In this document: positions 51,123-62,959 of the stretch, piece after piece | How the letters are laid out: each line of letters starts with the position of its first letter | How positions within the stretch are numbered: the first letter of the stretch is position 1 | NCBI GenBank assembly: GCA_008921705.1 | Contig: VFFE01007485.1 | Span: 339,280-403,279 of the forward strand | Direction: 5' to 3' | DNA length: 64,000 bases | Source of the DNA: Burhinus oedicnemus | Lineage: Eukaryota; Chordata; Aves; Charadriiformes; Burhinidae | Made by a program: the position numbers and the translations under genes | Notes under the pieces: model-generated | Databases searched by the model: none | Told to the model about the DNA's origin: nothing | Seen by the model: the letters and a program-made list of their open reading frames with translations, nothing else

Positions 51123-51275
51123 GACCTGCCTTGTGTGGTGCTGTGTGAGCTTTGCACTAATGAGGATGTGGCCCAGCATCTGCCTTTATCAGAGGAGACT
51201 GAAAATCTCCGACAGCGTTACTGGAGGCTTGTCACAAACTACTACAACAGTGTCTGTTTGACTAAAATGAATCAG
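51123..51275 (+). CDS. Best candidate internal coding exon, gene unknown
   Basis: This 153-base segment runs from an acceptor (CACCTGACTCTAG, ending 51122) to a donor (AATCAG followed by GTAAAA at 51276). It is open in phase 0 throughout, 51 codons, and the reading frame stops exactly in the acceptor TAG. Its length is divisible by 3 with phase 0 at both ends, so it could be skipped without a frameshift. The peptide is well mixed: LCELCTNEDVAQHLPLSEE in the first half and LVTNYYNSVCLTKMNQ at the end, with acidic, aromatic and cysteine residues and a helical look. I recognise no domain and cannot name the gene. An LTR fragment ends 79 bases upstream. An alternative is a chance open stretch between cryptic sites. 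Confidence 0.38.
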
Positions 51276-52161
51276 GTAAAATGTTTTCAGGTAGAATCTT
51301 CTTTCTGTAGATTTTCACCTTTTAAAAAATGTATATATAATTGAAAAGTTAAAGTTGCTGCTATTCAGCCCATACCGTACAGGTGGTGTTCACCAGCTGT
51401 TATACTTTAAGCACCTAATGGATTTGTGTGTCTTTGGTTGAAGTTCCCAAGCAGAGCACATGTCCCATCATGAACCGTGGGCAGAAATTGTTATGGAAGG
51501 AGGGGAGACTGAAGTCCATTGAGAGAACCTGACACAGGCGAACATGGCAAATGAGCCAGAGACAAATGAGGAACTCTTCAGCTCTTTCCAAATAAATTGT
51601 TTGACTCTGATTAAACCATTTTCATGCTATATTTTTTTCACTTAGAATTACAAATTGCAAAAATTGGAAATTCTCATCTGTTCTGCTATCCATGGTCATG
51701 TATCTAAGACAAACCAATATCGCTGGTTTCTTTTAAAAACAAACAAGGGTCTGTGCCACCAGATTAATATATATTATCACGCAATGAGCTATTTCTTGTT
51801 TGTAGAATGACATTTATTCTGCCACAAGTTGATAACAAGCAGTGTCCTAAAAATGAGCTGAATTTATTTGTTGCTCGTGATGGAATGAGGAAATTTATTT
51901 ATTTAAGGATTTGGTCTATAAAAGCGTAATCTCGTTTTGGAATGTTATTACATAATTTTCTCTGTTAACCATTTTTTCTGTAGACTTCAAATTTGTTTTA
52001 TTTTTTAACCTTTTTTTAGCACTAAGAGCTATTCCGTTTGATTTCTAATTTTTTTTTTTTTTTTAAATGTGTAACCAGAAAACACTACTAGCTAATTCAT
52101 ATGCACAGAAATCAAAACAGTGAAGGGAAAATCAGTGGCTTAGGTTAATTTAGTACATAGT
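51276..52161. other. Unique AT-rich sequence before the assembly gap
   Basis: Nothing recognised apart from a poly-T run at about 52049-52064. Confidence 0.5.
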
Positions 52162-52805
52162 NNNNNNNNNNNNNNNNNNNNNNNNNNNNNNNNNNNNNNN
52201 NNNNNNNNNNNNNNNNNNNNNNNNNNNNNNNNNNNNNNNNNNNNNNNNNNNNNNNNNNNNNNNNNNNNNNNNNNNNNNNNNNNNNNNNNNNNNNNNNNNN
52301 NNNNNNNNNNNNNNNNNNNNNNNNNNNNNNNNNNNNNNNNNNNNNNNNNNNNNNNNNNNNNNNNNNNNNNNNNNNNNNNNNNNNNNNNNNNNNNNNNNNN
52401 NNNNNNNNNNNNNNNNNNNNNNNNNNNNNNNNNNNNNNNNNNNNNNNNNNNNNNNNNNNNNNNNNNNNNNNNNNNNNNNNNNNNNNNNNNNNNNNNNNNN
52501 NNNNNNNNNNNNNNNNNNNNNNNNNNNNNNNNNNNNNNNNNNNNNNNNNNNNNNNNNNNNNNNNNNNNNNNNNNNNNNNNNNNNNNNNNNNNNNNNNNNN
52601 NNNNNNNNNNNNNNNNNNNNNNNNNNNNNNNNNNNNNNNNNNNNNNNNNNNNNNNNNNNNNNNNNNNNNNNNNNNNNNNNNNNNNNNNNNNNNNNNNNNN
52701 NNNNNNNNNNNNNNNNNNNNNNNNNNNNNNNNNNNNNNNNNNNNNNNNNNNNNNNNNNNNNNNNNNNNNNNNNNNNNNNNNNNNNNNNNNNNNNNNNNNN
52801 NNNNN
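52162..52805. other. Assembly gap, 644 N
   Basis: Undetermined sequence. Its right edge passes straight into (GGGAA)n, so the gap probably hides a longer run of that pentamer. The 245-codon minus-strand open frame across it is mostly N and meaningless. Confidence 0.95.
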
Positions 52806-52842
52806 GGGGAGGGAAGGGAAGGGAAGGGAAGGGAAGGGAAGA
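52806..52842. repeat. (GGGAA)n pentanucleotide repeat at a gap edge
   Basis: About six clean GGGAA units directly after the gap. This is the reverse complement of the CCCTT unit at 59133. G-rich strands of this motif can form quadruplex or triplex structures, which would explain the sequencing failure. Confidence 0.9.
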
Positions 52843-54043
52843 TGTAAGGAGTGATGGAAATCTCTTTTGCCCTGCAAATGAAAACTCTGAAGTTGAAGTC
52901 AGGATGTCAGTGGTTAGGAATGAAGTCTCCGGGCTGCCATGGGGTGATTTATGGAATGTGAGATTATCAGATTGCAGTCCAGAAACAGACTGAGCTGCAC
53001 TAAATTATCTGTACTTTTCTGACAAGTGTATCAGGATTCATTGTGTTTTCTGGCTGGCCTCATTAAGTTTCTATAATTATCGTTTTATTGATAAAGTGCC
53101 TGCCCTTGGTGATACTCGGGGGATGCTGCACAATTAAAATAACAGATTATATGAATGTAAGATAATATACTAAGAGTTAGAACAAAACTGGTCTTAAAAA
53201 AAGGGTTACCAGTTGGGATTCTTCCCTAATACTAGAACTGAAGAGGGAGTGCTTTCCTGGCAGTGAAAAACTCATCCATTGAAACAGGATATGTTTTAAA
53301 AACTATCCTGTTTCTCATTGGAACGGCTGACAAATAGTTTTCAACTAACCTAAGTATTAATGTCTGTCTCTCCTGTCTGTCTCCATGGTTTTGTGACAAA
53401 TGCATAGAGCTGATTTTCTAAATTCTAACTAACTTCGACCTAACTTCTAGCTCTTGAGTTAGATTCCTAGAGTTAGGGAAAATTAGTCTGGGTCATCAAG
53501 ATATGATATTCAGTTAAAAAATCTGAAGTTCCAAGTTAGGTTCTTGCTCACATAGGAATGTAGGAATATAGGGAAAGGATGGAGATTCACAGAGCAGTTT
53601 AGGCACACAATTGTTTATCTGCCAAAGAGAAGCAGGAGATTAAAGAGGATTGATGGCAAGACTTCACCAAAGGGACCTAAACATTGTGGTACTCGGGTGC
53701 AAAGTGTGAGATGGAGATGCCAAGGTTGACAGGAATTCATAGTAATGTGTTAAGAGTGTGTGCTCCCCAAGGAGAGGGAAGGGTTAAGGCTCCTGTTTTG
53801 TCATTCATACCAGCTCAAAAAGTCATCAATTCACCAACAGGAGAAATTCTAAAGACATCTGTCCTTGTGTGAGCTTGTCTACCTCTAGGAAATCACATTG
53901 AGGTTTGCCTTTCGGAGCGCAGACCTTTGTGCTATACTTAGAGAAGTCTGCTGGAAATGTGGTTACCATTCTCCAAATTACTGCTGTACTGTTTATCCAG
54001 CTATTATCTAATTAAACACCACCTAGTTCTTTTTCCTCTTAGC
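52843..54043. other. Unique sequence, no gene seen
   Basis: Short frames only. The AT-rich segment about 52980-53110 has an orderly look that could be a conserved element, but this is untested. Confidence 0.45.
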
Positions 54044-54313
54044 TGAATGGCCTAACCAACATGCTGGAAGTTCAGGATTCATTCTATTTGCCTTCCTTTA
54101 TAGCCCTCAAATCTTGTCTTTTTGGATATCTAGGCAACCAAGACAGGAGGAAAGCACTTCAAGCCAACTGGCTAGCTGCCGGGAAAAGGCAGCAGCGGGC
54201 TCAAGGAGGACCTACAGATGAGATTTTATGTTTGTCTTTACCATATCATAGAAAGGAGAGATATCTCTCCTTTGCTTTAGAGCAGGCTAAGCAAGTTAGA
54301 CCTAGTAATAATT
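54044..54313 (+). other. Possible terminal exon, open for about 90 codons
   Basis: A good acceptor (CTTTTTCCTCTTAG) precedes an open frame beginning LNGLTNMLEVQDS and ending in TAA after ALEQAKQVRPSNN. It is phase 0 at its start, so it could follow the 51123-51275 segment. A second frame (two leading bases) is also open for about 59 codons, which weakens the case. An AATAAA lies at 54705. No domain is recognised. Confidence 0.15.
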
Positions 54314-55549
54314 AATTTAGCAAATGGAGTGTCTTTAGGGATGGGGGTCAGGGGCGCTGTTTCTGTTTTCCTGTTTCTAAGCACTCTGAAGTAGAAGATA
54401 AGTGCTAAAGCAGCATCTTGGCAAGATAAAGACACTCAGTAGCATCGTTTACATGTCTGCACTTGTTAAACAAAGTTTTCCTTGAAGGTGACTCAGACTC
54501 CTGAATGCTGTAGTTTAGGATCCCAGTCACCTTCCACAAAGGGAATATAAGGTCAATAACTGGAAGGTTATGGCAGACTGAAAAAGGCCTTTAAGTAGCC
54601 CAGACATGAAGGCAGAAGGAGACTCTCATTCATTTTGATGTTGATTGGGTCCATGTAATTATGCTAGATCTTTTTGCTTCTGTGAGATTACTTGCACTGT
54701 GTAAAATAAATATTTATTGGGCACTTTCACCTTGTGGGCAATGCTATCATTCTTCTTTTAATTACTATACAGCTTTTAATAATGATGGGTAGCACTTGTC
54801 ACGCTGCTTCCATATCCAAAGCACTTTACAAATGTGAAAGGTGTTACTGTTATTTGTTACTGACTTTCTATAATAAAACAATATTAGAGAAAATACTGGT
54901 AACTGTTTGTTCTCTGTTATTTTTAGGACTATAATAATGTTTATATAACTAATAAAAAGAAATACATCCTAGATATGTATCTGAAAGCAGGTAACAGTCC
55001 TTGGTTCATACTGGAAGTCAAAATGAGTTCCATAGGGAAAAAATATTACTTTCAGAGTATATAGGTGTGCAAAATTGCAACCAGTGTCTAAGCTACCATT
55101 GCAGTGCATACGAATCTAGCCAATTCAGACAACAGGATCTCAGTTCAACCAGCCACATGCAACTGCTTGTTTTGGACTAAGCTGCATTTCTGTCCAGGCA
55201 CTTCTGCCCCCTCATTCCCAGCATTGCTACACACTGCCAACAGCAAGGGGAACCAGGGATGGGAAGCACGGGAAAGGATAGGCTGTGAACGCAGCAAAAA
55301 AGAAATCCTGACTTGCCTATCCTTTATAAAACTCTTCTCTGCATAGAGTCCAAGTCCTTGATGGATGACAAAGGCGTTGCAAGTCAGTCCCATGAAACAT
55401 GGCAACCAGTGGTAATCCAAGCAAACAATTTCTTGTTTCTACAGAAGCATGGTTTGCATAAACTTCGCCTGGACAAACAACTCATGACAGACAGACACGT
55501 GTGGATATAAACGATTTACTGCAGGTACTGTACAACTTTTTTGTGGTAA
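54314..55549. other. Unique sequence, possible relic of an old SINE
   Basis: The phrase CCAAAGCACTTTACAAATGTG (54818-54838) resembles the core of ancient tetrapod interspersed repeats, but only about 40 bases match what I remember. Otherwise nothing is recognised. Confidence 0.3.
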
Positions 55550-56460
55550 CTGTGTGTCGCAGATGGAAATATTTGACCCGGTTATGATTTAGTAGCCATT
55601 TAAAATTTATTAATGATTTGAGGTAGATCAAGAATTAAGTTTTAGCAACACTTAATCATTAACAGATTTAAGGATTTACAAGAAGATTCAATAAAACCGT
55701 TGAACAGTGACTTAGTTACAGATTTAAAGATGGCAAGATCCACTGTATCTTACTATAAGGTATCCTAAATCCATGCATATACCCATAAGCATGAACATAC
55801 AAACACACAACACTTAAGGGGTCGCACACACACCTACACCCAAGTTTTTAACTATTAGGACTAAAGAGTCCTTCACAACGGGCGACTCCAATGAGTCGAC
55901 AGGTCCCTCTTTTACACATGCATGGACAAATATTTGGATCGAGTAAAATATAAGAACATCCACACTTATAAGAGGTAATGTGTATATAGAGAGGTGGATG
56001 AAAGAGAGGCTAGCCTATAGTTAAAATTTCTCTATTTGAGTTTAGAGTAAATACTCTCAAAGCATCGGCATTCCTCAGCGTGCAATAACTGAGACTCGAG
56101 AGGACTTGACTCACCCTGGCCTTCCAGTCCTCGAGGTGTTTGCTTGAAGAGCGTCCTGACTCAGGGGAGTTCCTGGTCACAGCCCGCTGAGATCCAGGAG
56201 GGCTCAGAGGGTCTCACTAGAATTGTTATTTATAGGGTCCGAGATAACTGACTTTCATCAGGTATTTTTCCACTCTGGCCCAACTCAAATGGAATGGAAT
56301 ATTCCGGTACTTTCCATCAGTTGTGCAAGTCCAGAACTTGCTAGATCTGCAAGTTCTGGTACCAACTCCCTTTGGGCCATGATCCAGGTACAGATGTCCT
56401 GGGCTGTCAGGGAGTGATAGTCCCAAGTGACAGGGGAAGCAGGAGCCAGGCACATTAAGG
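55550..56460. mobile_element. Probable old LTR of an endogenous retrovirus
   Basis: The block starts near GTGTCGCAGATGG and ATTTGACCCGGTTATG and continues with AGGTAGATCAAGAATTAAGT. A run of mixed-GC sequence with an unusual number of CpG for this window follows (GGCGACTCC, GAGTCGACAGG, CCTCGAGG). This layout matches bird LTRs of about 1 kb as I remember them, probably reversed with respect to the plus strand. No coding remnants are seen. Borders, class and orientation are uncertain. Confidence 0.42.
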
Positions 56461-56619
56461 GAGTGCCTTAATGCTCTGGTCTCCTAGGTTGGTATGCAGC
56501 CCAGGGATGGGGAATCGCACCAAGTACCGAGTGAACAAAGGTGGGGGAGTGTTGCACCACCGCACTGGGATGGACTTCAAATTTTCACTCAGATGGTTAC
56601 TGACTTCAGCATACCTTCA

Positions 56620-56710
56620 TGTATTTATGTATCTATCTAAATATGGATATAAATATATACACATATGTATAACTATATACACATACACCTATGTAGTATA
56701 TATAATATTA
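56620..56710. repeat. TA/CA-rich low-complexity region
   Basis: Imperfect ATAC, ATGT and ATAT units over about 90 bases. The Tyr/Ile/His-rich peptide encoded across it is an artefact. Confidence 0.75.
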
Positions 56711-57218
56711 TCTAATCTCCATTAACTCTGAGTAGTGGCTCAGGAATTTAGGAATGAGTTTATAATCTGCTGCTGCTTTTCAAAGTACCATTTGCCATGC
56801 AATGGAGTTGTAGAGAGGGCACCAACTGAAAGCACAATCAAGATCCCAAATACAACCTTTCCCCGTTAAAAAGTAGCAATAGAAGAGGAAGCTATTCTGA
56901 AAGTGGTACAAACCCACTGTGTTTTGTACCATTCTCTAACGACTCATGAACAACGGCTTGTTCAGCTCTTGACTTACTCTTGTCTTCTTGAAGAGTCATT
57001 TCAGAAAACTAGCAGTGTTAAAAACCAGGGTTGCTACCCTCTGGAGAGAATAGTAGAATCTATGTTACGTATCTTTCCATCATTAGTAGCCAAGCAATAG
57101 AAAATCTGATATTACGTCAAGTTTTACTGTTTTAGTGTATTTTAAATATCTACTGCTATCTTAAATATTTTTGTGCTCTATGGAGATCAATGGTCACCAG
57201 TGTTACAAGTCCTTACTA

Positions 57219-57306
57219 CAAACACAGGTGCACACACAAACACACATGCACAGACACATTCTCTTTACGTATACATACATGTGTATGTACATGTATATAT
57301 TGTACA
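57219..57306. repeat. CA- then TG/TA-rich low-complexity region
   Basis: CACACA units pass into alternating TACATGTATGTACATG, which is partly self-complementary and could form a small cruciform. Confidence 0.75.
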
Positions 57307-59100
57307 CCCAAATATAGAAATTTATATTAAAATTTGTTGAGTTTGGATTTTTTTTTCACCAAATGAAATTCTGTTTTTAAAGCCAATGTACAAAACTTGT
57401 ATCTCAGTCCTTACATTAGACTTGGCCAATGATTCACAAAACAAATTTTTGGGAAGCTTTTTTAGGGTAGGATCATTCTGCTGCCCAATACCTGTGGCCA
57501 GAAAGGAAAGATGATATGCAGTAAACACACCAGATGGCAAAGGCAGTTGCAGGGGGAAGAGGCTTGGTGCTTTGCCACTGTATGGACTGCACTAGACAGT
57601 GCAGCAAGCCAGGAAGGTAATGAAGTGGAAAAAAAATAAAAGGTTACAGATAAAATTTCAACAGAAAGGTGATCTGTCTACAGAACAGAAGGAAAGAAAA
57701 TATCCAAGAAAAAGGGGGAAATCACAAATGAAAAGATGCCAACTCCATGTGTAAAAAAAACCATGTGTGAGGGAGCTCTGTGGCTGAATGGGCTGCTAAG
57801 TGTAACAGACCCCTGGAAAAAATGTCAGCAAACAAAAGGAAATCCTAATGGAAGAGGAAGAGAACAATGGGTGAAGAATGGGAACAGAACATGACAAACC
57901 AAAGACCAGAATTAGAATAAAAGCCACTGGCAGCTCTGAGGTCCCTGTCTTTCTGGGGACAAAATCCCATGGTTTCAGGTGCCTTGTGGGTATTTCATTC
58001 AGTGGGAGAAAGCTCTTTCCATTCATTTAGATAAAAAAGTGCAAATGTTTACATTCCTGCTTGAGAACAATGGAGATCATAGAGAGGATAAATGATCATG
58101 ATTTTTCTTTGGGAGGGAAGAACAGGTCTTGGTTCATGAACTTATTATTTTATAAGTGATAGAAAAGATAGAGGAAATGAGTGCAACACATTTTTTCTTA
58201 ATTATTCTTCCTATAACACATATAATACACATTTATGAAGCATGATCTGAGTAAGGCTCTATACATAGAGCAAAAGGGCAATCCCTTTAGACAGACATTT
58301 GTGCAATTACGTGCCAACAGACAGAGGAGGGTAGAAGATCCGAAAGTGGGAAGTGCAACAAACGGTACAAAATTTTTTAGATCAAATCAACATGATAACA
58401 CATAGCAACGTATAACAGCAGGTCACGCACTGTCAGGAATTTTGTAAACAAGGCATGGCTAGTGAAGGAAAATTAGTATTTTCTATTAGGCCAGCTTACA
58501 TAGGTTGGGAAAAAATGGGAAAACTTTAGAGAATACCAATTTTTTACAAGCACTGTAAGAAAAAACTATTTTAAGAAGGGTTTTGAAGGAAAGCAAGTTC
58601 TGTAGAACCTGATGGGGAGTTCCTGTCATACATCACAGAAAGAATCAAATTTTTTGTTTTAAACCAAAATGTAGGATAGCTGGCCTTATAGGGGGAGCAA
58701 GGGAAAGTTGACTTGGTGATACCAGGCAAAAGACAACAGCTGAGCTGTCACCAGGCAGGGCTGACAAGGCACTGGATGGATTAAACACTTCTGTTTAATT
58801 TGGAAGAGTCTGATGCTCCTCTCAATCTCTTTTCTTCATGATGCAAAGAAATGTAATTTCTGTCATATTAATGATCTCAATGAATTTTCCTCTGCTGTTT
58901 ATAAGAGAGGCAGGCCTTGTTGGTCTCTTGGTCTAGTCATGATGGCTATATTTAGTAGAAATCATGGTTTTAGTTTTCTTAAGGTAGAAATTATTAGGTG
59001 ACTAGAAAACTAAGGTGTCTATTCTGTTTCCCTCTAATAGAAACGCAGAAATGAAAAGGTACCAGAGCAGGCTTCAAGTGCTTAGATAGTCCATGAGACT

Positions 59101-59188
59101 TTTTTTCTTTCTTTTTTTATCTTTTTTTTTTACCCTTCCCTTCCCTTCCCTTCCCTTCCCTTCCCTTCCCTTCCCTTCCCTTCCCTTT
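59101..59188. repeat. Poly-T tract followed by (CCCTT)n, 11 copies
   Basis: A T-rich run to 59131, then eleven perfect CCCTT units from 59133 to 59187. The minus strand therefore carries (AAGGG)n. Encoded minus-strand GREGK repeats are artefacts. Confidence 0.93.
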
Positions 59189-59474
59189 TCCTTCTGTAAA
59201 CAGCAATGTGGGTAAAAGAAGAATCCAGCAAAAAAGAGCAACCTAGGAGAACATAGTAGATATAAATGGCCAAAAATAATCTTCATTTTATACCTATTTT
59301 ATATACACAGATATATGAGGCAGATGATAGATCAGAAACAAATGGGTTAGGTAAGATCAAGAAAAAAAGCTACAGGCAACTGTTAATCAACATGGTCCAC
59401 TTTCAGTGGAACAGTTGTGATTTACAGATGCCGAAGGCCTGACCTATAATCTGCACATAATGTGGTTTTCAGGG

Positions 59475-59789
59475 CTGCACTCGGATTTTTTCAGCCTTCC
59501 CTACCTACAGAGGAGTTGGCAATCAGCCTCCGGTTCCGTGAATTAGTCTCCAAAGACTCATTTGAGCATCACTCACATTGGTCCTTAACTGAGGCTTTCC
59601 ATTGTGCCGGAGCTGAAGTTGCAACCCTTAGCATTGTTTACATGGTACTGCTGCTGTTATTTCATCTTGGAATTGCAAATTTCCTAGTTATGGGAATCAG
59701 CAAGCGAGAGCCATCTCTCTCGTGGGCAAACCTTAACACGTCAACAGAGTGGAAGAAAATGTCGCTGCTGGCACGTTGGAGAAATGCCA
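59475..59789 (+). other. Unplaced open frame with splice-like edges
   Basis: A moderate acceptor (GTGGTTTTCAG) at 59474 opens a frame that runs about 105 codons to donor-like AAG/GTAAAC (59789) or CTG/GTAAGT (59806). It contains a hydrophobic stretch able to span a membrane (IVYMVLLLLFHLGIANFLV) and more CpG than its surroundings. No family is recognised. Candidates are a coding exon, a conserved non-coding element, or chance. Confidence 0.15.
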
Positions 59790-59806
59790 AGGTAAACTAC
59801 TAGCTG

Positions 59807-62800
59807 GTAAGTGGAAAATTTCTCTCTGTAAACATTTGGCCTGGGACTTCATCAGCCAAAATCAATGAATATTAGAATCAATAAATGCCCCGCTATCCAT
59901 CAGAGTCTGTAAGCATGGTTTATTTATCATAATATATAATGTTTTTTTAATGAAGAATATAATCAGAACTTTTTATTATAGAATCAGTGGATATTCCTCC
60001 CCCCCTGCCCCGTCCCATAGCTTATTGTTTCAAGTCATAAATTCCTGACCTAATTTTTTTTTTTTATTCCCCTCTGGCTGATAGTGATAAAAAGTAGGTC
60101 AGGTTCAAATGCAATTGCTCTGTCCGACATTTTTACTGATACAGAGCAGTTACATGAAGCTTTCACATTTCCGAGTCTCTTGCTGTTGATATCCACTTCC
60201 TCCTACTATATATGGTCTTTTTCTAAAATCTCTCCTTTAAATGACTGGACAGTTATATTTTAATTTTGTTCAATGCTTTTTGTTTGTGTTTTTTTTTTCT
60301 TTTTTGCTTTTATTAGATGCCTATCACAGAATGCCTAAGCACTGTGCAATAAAACTAATCAACAGAATAAGATTTTAGTGCATTAAATCTACAGTTATCT
60401 CATGTATGTTTTTACAACTATTCCATGAAACAACTTTATGAATAGTTTCATCTTTCAGGATTTTTCGTACTGAAGGAAAATCAACACTTCTCTTGTTAAA
60501 AAGCGTCTCACTAAGAAATGGGTTTGTTGCCTAGTAGGAACTCATGGGAGCAAGGGAAATACAGATGGAAATTGCAAATAGAAGCAGGTCCCAAAACTGA
60601 GAAAGTGAATTCCCTTGTTCCCCTGGAGTCAGTGGTACCTGATTGCTGCAGCCCATGAAGGACTTCAGACAGCCTGCAGGGCTTTTTCTTTTAGAGGGAG
60701 CGCTGTAGTTGAGCTGCGCAGTTAAAGGAGCCCTTTCACCACCACCTCCTTCTGAGTAAATATAAATTGCATGTGAGGCACTGTTTGTCAGGTCACAGCT
60801 TCCACAGACGGAGCCCTGGGCAACAGGACTGGTGTATAAAATACTCCAACCTGGTCTGAGAGTGGGCAAATAGCCGGATCGCAATCCATCATAGCAGGAC
60901 ACAAGTCTCACCACTGCTGGGTCAAGGATTCAGGTGATTGTCAAATAACACCGTAAATCATCTTACGTAGGGGTTCTTTCAAGCATAGGAGCTGGATGCT
61001 AAATAGAGCCTGGGAAAATGGAAAACACAACTGTTTCACAGCAGGATTTAGGCACCCAGCTGTCACAGCCTCTGTGACAAACCCGGATAAAAATAGACAC
61101 ATATGGTCGTCGTGAAAATAGGATATTAATTTAACTCAGTGCTAGTTCTAGGCAAGAGCACAGGTAGCAGCTTTTTCATCATTGTGGTACATGTGAAAGT
61201 CTGATTTCTGCGTCATAGTCAGAACCCAGCCTAAGAGCAATGCTGTTCTGAACAAAAACCTTTCAGACTGATGTCTCCTGACCACGTAAATAGATTCACT
61301 AACAAAATTCAGATTCCTGATATTGTATCAAACAGATGCAAAAAAAAAGTCTAGTGTTGGCTATGTATCTTGCTGCTTCTCTTGTTTTATTTTGTGTTTG
61401 GGATGATTATATGAAACACTTTCCCTTTAACATCTGCTGCCTCCCTGTAAAGGATGAACTAGGTTCCAGACACAATTTCTGCAGGTAACCAGCTGTGATA
61501 CCCTGCAGTGATTCATAATACTAAAGTGTTTATGGAGATTTTTGAATTTAAATGTTTATGAAGTTTAGAGTGTGACATAAGAGGAAATAATTTAATTGAT
61601 GGTGTTTATTTTACTGCAGCCATGGATCCAAGGTGCTCGGTACAGTAAATTAAGTTAGTGTGTTCATCTCACTATATGGTTGCAGACCTCTACTCAACAG
61701 GACATACCTTGTGGAGAGATAAGTCTGTGAGATCAAGAACAAGAGTGAAAATTTTGTACTCTGAAAGCCATTCACAATGACTCTGTAGTGCAATTTAGTC
61801 TAAGAATTTTTTTCCAAATATAAAAAATAATCACGCAGGGAATGGTTGTCTTTCATTGTTACAGAATTAAATATTCTCCCTGAAGTCACACACTGACTGC
61901 AAAAGCATCTCACTGCATGACAAAGAAAAGAAACAGGTTCACTAGAGAAGATCTCAAAGCAAACTCTTGTCGCAGGATTTTAGTGTAATTCAATAGCTAC
62001 TTTGTCCTGCCTGTCATGAGAAAGACATAGAGAGGAAGCATCTGTTTCCACATGTGTAACACTAATTAATATGAAGGACTATGTTTTGGCACCAACTACA
62101 TGGAATACATTCAGTTGCCACTGAAGTTGGGGTTGGCCCTAGGCTTTCCACAGGTTTATACAGCAATGCTCAAAGCGTGACAGTAACTCAGTAGTACTGC
62201 AAAGCATCATCCTCTTTCTGGTCTTTGGGTGGAAGTCAAGGACTGGGAGGAATTTGGGAACTATGAAGATAATTGAATTGTACTTCCTTTCTTCCTCTTG
62301 CCTGATCCCTGCAACCTCTTCGAAGGGTGACCTAATTTTGCCAACGGTGGTACTGGTTTCTTGGTAACATCACTCCATAGGATGATCTTCTATGCTCTAC
62401 AGGCTCGGCTCGGTGACATGGTAGAGCTGGGATTGCTCAGGGGCTTTGCCATGCAGCACGAGTGAGGGCTATGGGAGTTCCCTCAGCGGTGTGATAACCT
62501 GACCCCTACCTCTTTGGGACCCTTTGCCCTTTCCCTTCTTGCAATATGGAGTCCTTTATCCCAGACTCCCAGTACTTTACTGGGTCCTTACTCAAATATT
62601 CAAATTCATCCTGTACATACAATAGGTCTCCAGATTTTGTCTTAGTTCTTTGCCCGTAGGTTAGGAAATGCAAGAAACAGCCTTCCTGGAAGTCAAGAAG
62701 GAGAAAACCGTGTGGAAGAGATGGCCCAGTTCAGTTGTTTCATTCCTTCATTTGTTTTGACCCGAGGTGCTGCCTCTCCCCTTTGAGCATACATGCTCCA

Positions 62801-62910
62801 TGCTTGTAGGAAGAGCAGGCCTGTAGATACACCTCTAGGCAACCGTCTGTTTTGGTCCTGGTTGGTGGCTTTGTCATACAAATATCCATCTTTGTAATCA
62901 GGTTACAGTT
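59807..62910. other. Unique sequence, no supported gene
   Basis: The minus-strand open frame 60531-60914 (127 codons) has no domain. A short phrase at about 61618-61648 (CATGGATCCAAGGTGCTCGG) resembles part of an old dispersed repeat but is too short to call. Confidence 0.4.
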
Positions 62911-62959
62911 AAAGAAAATAAAAAAGAAAGAAAGAAAAAAGGGAAAAAAAGAAAAAAAG
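62911..62959. repeat. (GAAA)n/A-rich tract
   Basis: Purine-only run of AAAG and A-stretch units. Lys-rich and Phe-rich frames across it are artefacts. Confidence 0.8.

Larger units (their letters stand above)
56461..59100. other. Unique AT-rich sequence with microsatellites
   Basis: No gene is supported. Simple repeats at 56620 and 57219 are listed separately. Confidence 0.5.

Noticed and set aside
49019..51275. Direct joining of the 49019-49087 and 51123-51275 exon candidates
   Set aside because: Phases do not match: the first ends one or two bases into a codon in its open frames, and the second is open only in phase 0.
52140..52877. 245-codon minus-strand open frame
   Set aside because: Almost all of it is the N gap, and the readable end is the GGGAA repeat translated as Ser/Leu/Pro.
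54818..54838. Short match to an ancient SINE core
   Set aside because: Too short to separate from chance without a profile search.
59074..59286. Minus-strand frame rich in GREGK repeats
   Set aside because: Translation of (CCCTT)n; no reason to think it is expressed.
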